Made by a program: the position numbers and the translations under genes. The notes under the pieces were generated by a model. The model worked only from the letters and a program-made list of their open reading frames with translations, was not told the DNA's origin and did not search any database. A stretch of DNA of 64,000 nt from Typhlomys cinereus (taxonomy: Eukaryota > Chordata > Mammalia > Rodentia > Platacanthomyidae): the NCBI GenBank assembly GCA_023101885.1, contig JALPQD010000005.1, positions 4,247,819 through 4,311,818 on the forward strand, given 5' to 3'. This document shows, one piece after another, positions 30,601 through 42,800 of the stretch; positions within the stretch are counted from its first letter, which is position 1; every line of letters starts with the position of its first letter.

Positions 30601-33600
30601 TCTTTTCATTTATACAACAAATAAAATTGACCTAAATAATTAAAAACACAAATACTGAGTATATCATAAATTATCTGCTTCAAAAATAGACTATATCTCT
30701 CTTATCATATTGCAAATATTTCATCAGACTGAACTTCCTGCTTGGAAACACAAAGAGATAAGGAAATACAAATCATTTGTATAGACTGAGTGGTTAAAAA
30801 GTAAAAGGATTTTCTTAAAAGTATTATTCAGCAAATTCCACATTCACAGTTAAAAAGAAGATAGGTAAAGTGCAGTGAATGACTGCACTTGACCTGCACT
30901 GTCTCGATTTATGTATAAGAAAAGATATACTTTATAAACCTGTGGTAACACAAACAAGATCCCCCATTACACATTTCTTCTGTATTGTGCTTCTTGAGCA
31001 ATTTGACAATTTTGAGAAATTCAATGACAATACCCATAAAACAAATCAACTGCTCAGGTCACTGTAGTTTCTAAAATGTAACCTGAGGCCAAGACTACAT
31101 TTTGTCAGCTTTCTGATCCTACCCTATGATACTTTTTCTGGCCACCAAAGATAGAAGGAAATACATGACACCTTTAGATACTTGTCATAGACTAGATAGT
31201 CAAAAGTGTCTTCCGCTTATTCCTTGCCTTTTCATGTTTTGAAAACCAAGCTAACATTAAATAAGCTCAGATTTAGCCTTCATTTTGCCAGTTACAATAT
31301 TTTTACAGGCCTTCAACAGTAGCAGCAGGAATAGGGAAGGAGTTTATTTAAAAACACGTAACCCTGCCCTGAGAAAACATAATTAAAATTTTTTTTTAAT
31401 TTCAGTGGAATCCTACAGTAACTAAGTAACAACAAAATAATCCTCCCTTTTAAAATTTCATCCAACATAAAAGACAGCCACTGTGGGAAATATTCAAAAG
31501 ACTGGGTTACCTCCAGGTTTAAAAAGTCTCCTCAGCCTCTGCTGTCTTCAGGCCTGCTTGAGGAATGTGCGTTCCTTCCCCAGGACATCCTGACAGCACA
31601 ATGGCCACTGACAACAATTGAACTAGATCGCTATTTCCAAGCATGGAAATTTTACTATCTATAGACACAAATTCCTCTAAGTTAAATGCCACTTGTAAAT
31701 GAACTACTTGAAAACAACTTTGGTTACTAAGCACATCTTCAAAAGTCTCAACAGTCTCGGAATCGTCCTCTGCAGTTTTTTCACCAGGGCTTGAAGTAAG
31801 AAAAGAAGTAAAACAGGAAAAGTTCCAAAATGGGAGGAGCAGACGATACAGGGGCTGCACTTTATTGATAAGGTTTTTATTTCCTTTTCCTGCCTTATCC
31901 CCTGACCACTCTTGCCCCTTCCAAACACAGGTGTGTTCACTAATCTCCCCTCCTCGTTGCCCCGGCGATAATTGGCTGAACCTGACCTGATGCATTCAGG
32001 ACAAGCGACCTTTCTCCCAGGCATAGACTAGATAGTCTATGCTTGTGACCGCGAGTCACAGTCGCTGCTACCCAAGAGCACTCTTCAGAGAACTCCTGGA
32101 ATCCATGGGGCTTAGGGAGTGGAATTTCACTGCTGGCTGTGCCTAGAATCCTGCTCCATCTAAATCCATGACACGGCTCTCTGGCGTCACCCTGCTGGTG
32201 CTTCTCCAGTCTATCTTCTATTTCCCTAGCTTCTGGTCAGTCCCCTCAATTAAAGTCATCTCTTCTACATCATCAACTCCAAACTTCCCCATCACCTTAA
32301 CAATCTATCATTTTGTCAGCCTGCCATCCTGCCATCACATGACATCTAAGAACATTTTACCAGGTACAGTATCTCACCTGTCCCGGAGCAGATTTTCAAC
32401 TTTATCTAACCCAGTCTTTCTATCAACTTCTCAACTGATCTAACCAGTCCCTTCACTCAATCAATACTCTGTAGCCTAGGATAATTTTGATAATTTTGAG
32501 AGGTAATCATTAGAGGCTGATCAATTCCTGATTTTGCTTTAGCACATACATTTATGTGTGTGACTTATGAATAACACTTAAAAACAAAACAGATTAAGCA
32601 TTTTTAAAAAGTCACAACAAAAGCTACCCCTATGTCTACACATGTATATCTATAATAAACTTATTTTTATACCATATACATATACAATAAAATACTGTTA
32701 AGCCAAACCTTGTTTTTCTCCCTTTGATTCTTTTTACTAGGTGGAGATGCTACAAATGATCATTTTCCAATACCACTGGTCCCCATGTAACAGACTTCTT
32801 ACATGCTAAGAAACTACCTCAAAAAGCTACAAACTCATTGGGTTGTTCAGCCCAAGTTAGTATTTTTATGATGTCTGTTGACAAAGTTTAATTTTTAAGA
32901 GAACACTTTGTATGTGACTTAATGAGAACATTTATGTATCAAAATCTGTAAACCCCTGGTTCACACAAACCGTGCAAATGCCATGAGAGGAAGTTGGCAC
33001 ATTGTTACGATGGACCAAGACATACAAAGCAGCCCCAGCAGCCCACTGCTCACGGCTCCTCCTTACCTTTCACCTTTGCAGTAAGCATTTCTGCAGCATT
33101 CTGAAGATCAGTGGAATTGAGGTTTGGATGCTTGCTCATTACACATTTTAGAACACGCAGAAGTTCGTCCAGGCGTATATGAATAACTTCTTTAAAACAG
33201 TCTTGAAAAGAAAAAAAAAAGTTATCTTGTTTCCAAAGCAAAGTTCCAGAAATCTAAGCTATGAAAGATCACATGAAGCAGATTTCAGGTAGAAAGCACT
33301 GCCTACACTTCTATTTTAACTTTTGTAATTATGTACAATTTTATTATTACTTCTGGAAAATCCCTAGCCATTTTAGTTCGTTAAGGATTTCAGAGCTGGA
33401 TATGGTAGCTGGAAGTGGAGGCAGGAGGATGAAGAGTCCAAGCTCATCCTCAGCTGCATAGGAAGTTGAGGCTGTCCTGGGACCCCCGTAGCCTCCACAG
33501 CAGCCACAAGCAAGGATTTCAAAGGCTATGGTTATTAACTCGGCATGGCAAGCTCGACCTTTTCAGTTTTGCCAGATCCCTTGAGGCAACAGCATAGTGT

Positions 33601-33853
33601 TTCCTGTTTTATGTCTTTAACATACTTTCAATATACATGGTAACAGACTTAAAAAACTCTAAACAGGGGCTGGAGAGGTGGCTCAGGGGTTAAGCCTCCG
33701 CCTTGTAGGCGGAAGGTCCTGAGTTCGGATCCCAGATGCCAGGCGGAAGCGGGGGCGGCCTGCGCTTCTGGTCCTGGTAGGGCGGAGCCTGTGAATCCCG
33801 GGGCAGAAGGAGGTGGAGGCGTCCATGGTGGTTCGTGAATTCATCCGTGGTTC

Positions 33854-33885
<32 letters not shown>

Positions 33886-36800
33886 TACACACGCTCATGC
33901 GCACAGTTGAATAAATAATAATAATAATAATAAAACTCTAAACAGACTGAGCTATTTTTTTTTCCTGAGAGGCATTAATCCCTCTTTTTTTTTCTTTTAT
34001 TTTTCTAGTTTCACAAGCATATTGACTACTTATCCCTGCTTTCCTCCCATCCCCGTCCCTCTCTTTTGTTCAATCCATCCCTCCTTCCTGCCTGTTTCTA
34101 TGGACCTCAGAGTTTCCTCCAGCTTGTCCTACTCTTGTGGGGTTCAAGCCTCTGTGGCATACCAAGTTGCCCCTCCTCAGGCCATTGCACTGATAGGGGC
34201 ATTCTCCTACACTCATCCCGCTTTAGTCCCCAAGGTTTCCACTGTATGTTCTTATCTCTCTTGAGTTCCTCATAGTCTATGGGAGCATGTTGTATGTCAG
34301 TCATTATGCAGGTCTGGTAAGGACAAGTATTGCAGTGAATAGTCTGAGCTATTTTTAAAGGCAACTGTTAAGTTTCCACATTAGAACTGATTCTATGCAT
34401 TATTAGTTTATTGGAAGTGTAACTCATGAGCAAATGTGTAAGCATCATCATTTGTCCTGTACATTTTAAAAGCTGTGATATAATTTATTTATGATAAGTG
34501 TACAGATCTTTAATGAGTTTTATACTCATACACACCCTGGAGCAGATAAAGTCTTGCGTCCTCTGTAAGGAGGTGACAAGTAACATAACATTCAAACCAA
34601 AATATTTATTTTGGAGTAAAAAGAAGGATGTTCTTCATAGTCGTGACAACTAACAACATAGTTTTGGACCATTGAACCCAGGCAACCTTTAAAAGCCTGA
34701 AGTTATCCTCGAGAATTTGAAAAAGAAAGTACCTTAAATACAATACTATTGATAAAATTTTTCTCTATATATATAGCACTAATGTTTAATAATGGTATTA
34801 GACTCTCTTAAATATTTTATTAAAAAATAAACTCATTTAATGTTCCACATTAATCTTATTAGGTAGATAATCCTTTACAAAAAATCTCCATTATATCTAT
34901 AAAATATTTAGTTACACTTAAATTTATCAAGTTTTTACACTGAGGAGCTAAAAATTTGAACTCTGAACATATAATCCTAGAATTTATGATCTTAATATTA
35001 TGCTGCTTTGCTAATGACATAACTTTAAACCATTTTTAATACAGTGCTATTTTATTTATTTTACAGTGCTATTTTATAATTGCAGAAAGTTTCCAGAAAT
35101 ACTGAAAGACAATTACCATAAAGAAAAACTGTCATCCTTCAAATACTCCCCTCACGAACAGCACTCCCAAGAGAGAAATAAACATTAGGATGAGGAACAA
35201 GCAGGCTGAGGTATGCCAGGAAGAATCCACACTGGCTGGAGGCAGAGAAAGCACAGCGCCTTCCAGGAGGAAGATCTGACTCATTTGTTCAATAAAATTT
35301 GCTACAGAACACAGAGAATAGGTACCAACTTAAGTAACTCTGGAAATGAATCCGTAAGACTAAAGGCACAAGAAAGGTGCAAAGGTACTTTAGTTGATGA
35401 AGTTTTTTAAATGGAGTTTGAGTTAATAATTCTAACCCTACCTATACATTATATTGGAACTAAAAAGGGAAGCAAATGGCAGGAACCAGGTATTTCACTG
35501 TTGTGACCAGAAACTGAGAAAAGCAAAGAGAGAAACTAGTAACTCATGTAGTGACAGATACTTAGTAAGTTGGATATTTAGTAAGAACTATAGATAACTA
35601 CAGAAATGTGTATGTATCACAGATAGATTAGTCTACACAAATGTATTTCTTTGCTCTGAAATTAAAGAGAATGTAAACAATGTCACCCCCAGTAGTAACG
35701 AGCATATCTAGCACCCAGATCTTGGTTTTTAAGACCATTCTACATTAAAAGAAACCAGAGGTCCTTGGAGAAATGGTTGAGTATAAAACAGAGGCAGACA
35801 ACGTACACGATGAGTTAGAAGTGTCTTACAGTCCAAAAATAAAGATGAAAAGAAGTATAAAAAAGGGAAGGAGAGGGCTGGAGAGATGGCTCAAGGATTA
35901 AGACTGCCTTGAGTTCAGATCCCTGGTCCCACGTAAAAACGCCAGGCAGAAACTGCCGTGGCTCATACTTCTGGCCCTGATGGGCGGAGCCTGGGAAATC
36001 CCAGAGCAAAGCAAGAAGGCAGAACAATCCAGGATGATTCCCGAAGCCTCCCTTGGCCATCCACAGGGACACATGTGCCCCCCCCACGTACATGCACACA
36101 AATGAATAATTTTTAAAAAATTCATTAAAAAAAAGGGAAAGAGAGTGAAAGGGAAGGAAGGAAGGAGGGAGGAAGATTAAAAGCAAAAAAAAAAAAAAAA
36201 TTATGTCAAAGGGTCAAATGAAAGAGTTCCCACTGGCCAAAGCTTGAACAACTTGAAAACAAATTGTACTGCTGGTTTATAAACTAATACACAGAAAAAA
36301 ATGTATGAATTCATACTTACAAAAGAAAATAGAGAGGAAACAAACTACTGTGTAAAAGATTATTAAATGCTTTATGTGGACACTGACACAACATGCAGTG
36401 TGGACTGTGCACAGAGCTTTCAGAGAGAATAGTGTGCAGGGGAAGACTGAAACAGCAACTTTACAGTAGAGAAACTTGACAAACACTAGGTAAGAAAGTG
36501 GACCATGGCCGACACTAATGCCAACCATGTAGTAAGTCCTCTTGACAAAGACAAAATGTGCGCCCCCTCCCACATTTCCACAACCCCAGCCTGAGCATGA
36601 GAAAACAAAAACAAACATCGATGTGTCTCCTTGAGAGAGGCAAAGACAAGGAGAGCATAAAGAGACATGACAACTAAATGCAATGTGACAAAATCCTGGA
36701 AGAGAAAAAGGGACACAAGGGACAATCTGCGGAGACACCTAAATCATAATGTACCTCTATTAATAATATGCCACTCCTGCTGGTTGTGATCAGATACCGG

Positions 36801-39800
36801 TTCATAACATGTAAGACACTAATGAGAGAAACAATGATGGGAATAATAATATGAGATGGGAACCCTGTACTGTCCTTTCATTTTTTTCTATAAATTTTAT
36901 GTTTTTAAATGAAATATAAACAAGTAAAATGTTTTAGGAATTATCTGTACAATTGGACACTTCCTCATAAACATGTAATTTTAAAAAATTCATTTGTAAT
37001 TTTCAAGCCCTAGGGGAAATGTGGATATCCACTTAAAGAATTATCCTAATTAAAAAAGAGTAACTATTTAATCTGCTTTACAATCGTATACATGAGTTAT
37101 ACAGGTATACTTAGTGATTAGACCTGTAGCTAAGCACTGTAGGTCTTCTAGAAACATCTAGGGCCATTAGCAATTATCATCTTAGATAGCAGTAGGCAAA
37201 AGTTATTAATTACCACATGGTTAGCTCTGAAATGAAAAAAGCAATATAATTTGAATCACTGTAAGAAATAATTATAAAAGCCTTCCTGACTTCCTATGTC
37301 ACCCAGCCCCATACAGTAAAGCCTCCTCTTTGTACTATAAAGCAGTATATGTTAATACTACTTCTACCTACTTAAAACCAATCTTGAGTGATTATTGTCA
37401 CAGTTGAATTGTGGTCTTTTTGAAATGTAACTATGCCAGCAGTATAAGTTTGCATGCTTAATGTCTTAATGGCTCTGAGTTACAAGGCTAGTCATGGGAT
37501 TCCCTGTAGCAGTTTTAATTCAAAATATTACTATAAAACCTTCTAATAACTATCAGCATAAATGGCCTATCAACCTAAAATTCCTTTATTCCTACAAGGG
37601 AAGCCCTTACAGATGCTGAAGTTGCTTCAAATCAACATACTGAAAGGTAGTGGACTGAGTTACTTATAATACATTTCATAAGACCTTCAAATTACACCAC
37701 AATTATGCACACTGTTGAACACTATTGACCAGCAGAAATTAATGTAACTGTAGGACACATTAACCACAAAGATTCATATGCCTTCCTATCTATTCAGGCA
37801 GAAGGGTCAAATACTTGGACGTTAGCATATCCTCACACCACTGTATCTTGGACTGTACAAGTCAGCAAGTCCTTAATTTGTGCCATAAACTGTCAAAGAA
37901 AAAAGTTCCATTTTCACCAAATGATCTATTCTCCTTAGAAAGGAACTGCCTCAAAAATCTCTTTATGAAGGAAAGTCCTCCTAAACCAAAACCGTACCAT
38001 AAAAAACTTTAAAATCCAGTAGCTCTGTCACCAGCACCAAACTTGTCATCTGAAAGCAAAGAAGCCCAAGCAGGGGCACAAGACGGCTGCTGTGCGTGAT
38101 GGAAAACTACAGATTTAAATCACAGAACTTGGGCTTCGACCCTTTAGCTGCTGCTTTTTTGCAATAATCATATACAAAATCCTGGCTCTTTTGAACTCGG
38201 ATTCATGACCAGTAAAACAGAATGGATGGGAATATTTTTTCTAACTACCTTATAAGGTTACTCTGATTATCAGCTAATAGAAATGAAATTATTTTTATTG
38301 TCTTCCTACATGAAAATAATGATTATTCCTGATAAATTTTGTAAGTCATCCAAGCTAAAAGAATTATACTCAAAAACAAATACAGTCAGGTCCCACCACG
38401 CCATGGTTAATGAAAAAAGAGTAATGTTTCAATTTCATCCTACATATAAATGCCAAGATCATTAAATAACTTGGAAATATAATGATTAAAATATGTTCTA
38501 ATTCCATTGAGACTACATTTCTACATTTGTCAACTTATGTTTACAGCAATTTAGCCTTATGACTATAGTGTTACAGTGACCACATTTTAAGTGTAATGTT
38601 CTTTGATTTATACTACAAAGGTATCACAGATGTGCACATAATAAAGTTTAACTAAAGTCTTACAACTGGTTCTATAAAACATTAAAACAGTATCTCCAAT
38701 TTGCTTGCTTATTCCTGTGATGTGGTAATCTGAATTTATTTTTTTTTCACCCATTTGTGCCATTTATTTTCTGCTTCATTCTAGCTATCAGGTGAAAACA
38801 GCTCTACTTTCTGGTTCTCAGGCATTAACACAATACCACAGTGTTTATACTGTAAACACTTCATGGAAATGCTTAAGTAAATAGATAAAAAAAACATGGT
38901 GTTTTCCTTAATTAAAAAAAAAAAAAAAACTGGCAACTTTTTTTTTAATCAGTCCTGTTAATTCAGTTTGACCTCTCTAGGGAGAGCAATGGAAATAACA
39001 AAAAGGAAAAAGCCTCGGAACTTATCAGCAGCAAACTCCTGGTTTTTTCTGTAATAACTTTTGAATTTACAGGACAAATATGAACCATGAGGAACAGCAA
39101 CTTTCTTTATCCAGTTATTGGAAACTCTAAAAATGGTAGCAGCTGACATTTAAAACACCCTCAGAGCTGCGTCACTTATGAGAACTCATTTAATCTTGAC
39201 AAAGTCACAGGATCCTAACGAATGTGAAACCCAAGGCAAGCACAACAGGTAGAAACAACTTGCCCAGCATAACTAGCAACCGCCAGGATTCCACTTCAGG
39301 GATTATAGCTCTGAAATTTGCTCTCGTCTGTCTGCAGACAGAGGATCTTAAAACATGCACACGACCCAGGCTGGCTTCCTTCGACTAAGGCCTTCTGCCT
39401 CAGCCTCCCAAGTCCCAGGACAGTTAAGTATGAATCCACTGTGTCCAGTTTGTAAACCTGTGCTCTCAATCACTACGACGTACTGCCGCATGGGTAAAGA
39501 AGTTACATCTTAATGATGGATGATCTGCGATGCATGATGCATTTGTATCTTCTTTTTCTAATCTTAGGGCCAAACAAACAAGGAAGGAAGGAAGGGGAGA
39601 GGAGTGTGCATGCCAGTAATCCTAGAGCTGGCAAGGCTGAAGCATGTGAATCGCCAGGAGTTCAAGGTTAGCCTGGCTACATAGTGGGACTGTCTCGAAC
39701 AAAATGAAGCAAAAAAACCCCAAAAAAAACCAAAAAAAATAGTAAATATTAATTAAAATCCACTTAAAAATAGCATTATATAAGCAAAAAAAGAAAAAGT

Positions 39801-42800
39801 TGCAAGAACAGTTAAGACTTTTTCCCTCAAACATGTGTCATGATATCAGCATACAGGTCTAAGCAGTGAGTAGCAGAAAACTTTCAGATATTTTGCACTA
39901 GTTCTCTAGCCTAATTAAAAAGTCTTGTACTTTTCAAATTCCCAGTTTCTGAGCTTTCTTGCATGTTCTATCTGGGGAGAGGAAGGTATGCTACAAAGAC
40001 ATACTTTTCAATTATTGCACAAACTTGAGAAACATTTGTGAATCTGTTACTTGGAATGTAGAACACATTATTTTTTGGGGGGCAACCATAAACCTGAATT
40101 AGTACTTAGAATGCACATGTTAATCTATAGTATCATTATTAAACACGAAGTACATATACGTAAGGGAGTACTTCAGCATTTTAATATAAGATACACGATT
40201 CACCCCTGTGATTATTCATAATGTACTTTAATGACATTGGATAGAGATCTCAAACTTAAAATTCTAAATCTGCCACTTGTCTAAGACAAGACAGGGCCCT
40301 CGCCCTGGCAATAAGTAGAAGGAAAATCACCCAAACTATCATTTATCCTAACAAAGTAAATTTTCACAGTCCTCGGATCTTTTATATTAAGCAGTTCCCT
40401 TTTACTTGTTAACCAAAGACTGCATACATCTTATATCTGTTGAGAACACATTTGACATTTATTTTTCTATCAGTATCTAAACCATTGCTATAAAATGAGC
40501 TTTATATTTCTACTTAGGAAACTTTAATACACACCAAATCAAAGATATCATGAAACTTACAAAATATCCTACAGTCTTGGGGGGAAAAGGAGATACCCTG
40601 CAAAATGTACCACAACACTTGAAGATGAATGCTTTTAGCCATCTTTAGCTTCAAACTGTCAATAATAAGAACAATATTCCATTTTCTACAATCAATCAAA
40701 TTTTGAATCACAAACCATAAAAGTGACAGCATTTGGTACAGGGAGTTCATTCTTAACAAAAGATCACAGGACTTGTCATATATTAAAAAGGAAAAAAAAT
40801 ACCAGAACTAGAATCTAGATGACATGATTCCCCCTCCGAAGCATTTCTTCCATCTTTTACTACCACTTTAACCAAATCCAGCTGGCAATGATCTCCGGGC
40901 TCAAACGAGAGACTGAAGGCATACCACTCAATAAAAGCCATCTCAACAGGACTTCTGTTTCCATCTAATTTTTCTCAAATTTGCTTCTGTAATGACCTTT
41001 TCTAGGATTCCTTTGACTACTACAGAAATAAAAGATATTTATAGCTCGAGAATTCAATAAAGACCCAATGTCTATATGCCAAATCTGTCTATCAGAAATT
41101 TCTGAAATGAGAGAAATGTTCTGTATCTTCAACTGCCAATACGGTAGCCATGTGCTACTGAGCACTGCGCTGAGTTTCTAATTTTAAGTTACCATGTTGT
41201 ATCTAATAATCACCACAATGAACAATGCAAGTCTAGACAATCTGCAACACAGAATTAACTGATGAAATAAGAAAAACTGAGCAGTGTTTTCAGAATACCA
41301 GAGAACCTATAAGAGGTGGACAAAAACACTAATCTCACTGAAATGGGGGGAACATACCTTCCTTTTGCAGGAAATGAGTGACTAAATTTCTTTGCATATG
41401 TAAGCATTTTGAGTATCCCTTATCTGAAGTCTCTGGAGTCAGAAGAGCACCCCAAACAGAAACTCTGAGATGCAAAGCTTTCTGACTGCCATAGTACCCA
41501 AAAAACTTCTGATTTGAGATTTCTAGATGAGGGATGCTCAACCTATAGATCTGCATATCATTTCCATAACTAGTTTGGGGGAAGGAAAAATGTAACTTTA
41601 AAATAATCACAAGGCTATCAATATATGTCTAGCTTCAATAGGAGACAACGGACATCACTGCATCATTCGGCCAGCTAAAGTACTTCAATTAGATGAAGCA
41701 ACATTCTTTTATTTTTAGCTTTTTAAAGCTAACACACAACTTAATAGGTAATAAACATGGCAAAATTTTGGTGTCGTTGCTTTTAAGAAGGGAAAATCAA
41801 TGAAAATGTTCCCTGCTCTCTGGCCCCATTCATTGTGGTGGTAACTATAGAAATCCAGGGATCTCTGAATTCCCACAGCTGATATCTATAGGGACATACA
41901 CACCACCACGACCTTACATAGTGACAGCATCTCAGGCATTTTACCTGTTTTTCTGAATAGTATCTCTTTTAAACAATAAAGAAGACCCATCTGATATTCT
42001 AAACTGAAAACAGTGATCGGAATCTAGCACAGGCACATTATGATGTACTACTTTCCTTATCTTGCACAGAGATGTTTCCTACGTGTTTATACAAACTTCC
42101 CTGTTCTAAGGGAAGTATACAGCAACTCGAATAACTAAGTAGCATATTTGGCAGCAAGGTTCCAAAGACAGAGAAAACAAACTTTTGTTAAATTTCAAAT
42201 AGATTTGCTTGGCATATACATGTTCTATTAACTATGATTAAAGAACCAAGTATAAAATAAATCAAAAAGTAAACAATGAAAATTCTTTGGTCACTATGTA
42301 TTAATGAGAGCTGATTATGAAAAAATTGCTTCTTTATTTTTAAGACTAAAATTTAAGAGTTTCCAAATTAATAGTGCTAAAATCTTCTAGTCTCTGAATT
42401 GCCTACTTACAAATTAAAACTCATAAAAATTTTAAAGATAAGAAGTGATCCACCTTGTTTTAATTACCATCATTTTAAATCTCTTAAAGAATATGTAAGA
42501 TGAAGATTTGGAAGGATCTAAATTTCCCAAGAAAAAAATAGAAATCTTCGTAAAAATCTTATGTATGGGGCTGGAGAGACCCCCAGGGTTTAATACTGTC
42601 GCGAAAGCTGAAGTTCCTGAGTTCAGGTCCCAGATCTCACGTGTCAGGTGGCATTGGTTGCACTTCTGGTCCTGGGTGGAGCCTGGGAACCCAGAGCCAA
42701 GCAAAATGAAGGTTTCAGAAGCAATCCAGGATGATTCCCCAAGTCACCCTTGATCCTCCACAAGGACACACAGTGCACCAGCACTCGGGCACGCACACAA

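Larger units (their letters stand above)
23311..33066 (-). other. Intron 3, contents
   Basis: Holds the SINEs, L1 pieces, MIRs and LTR insertion listed above. At 28030-28865 and 29000-33000 most of the DNA is not recognised. A 35-nt direct repeat lies at 29514-29588, and an unexplained minus-strand open frame at 31519-31995. Confidence 0.6.

Noticed and set aside
33667..33740. tRNA-like heads with A and B box motifs in SINEs
   Set aside because: They are SINE promoters from tRNA ancestry; no full cloverleaf, and the body continues into the repeat.
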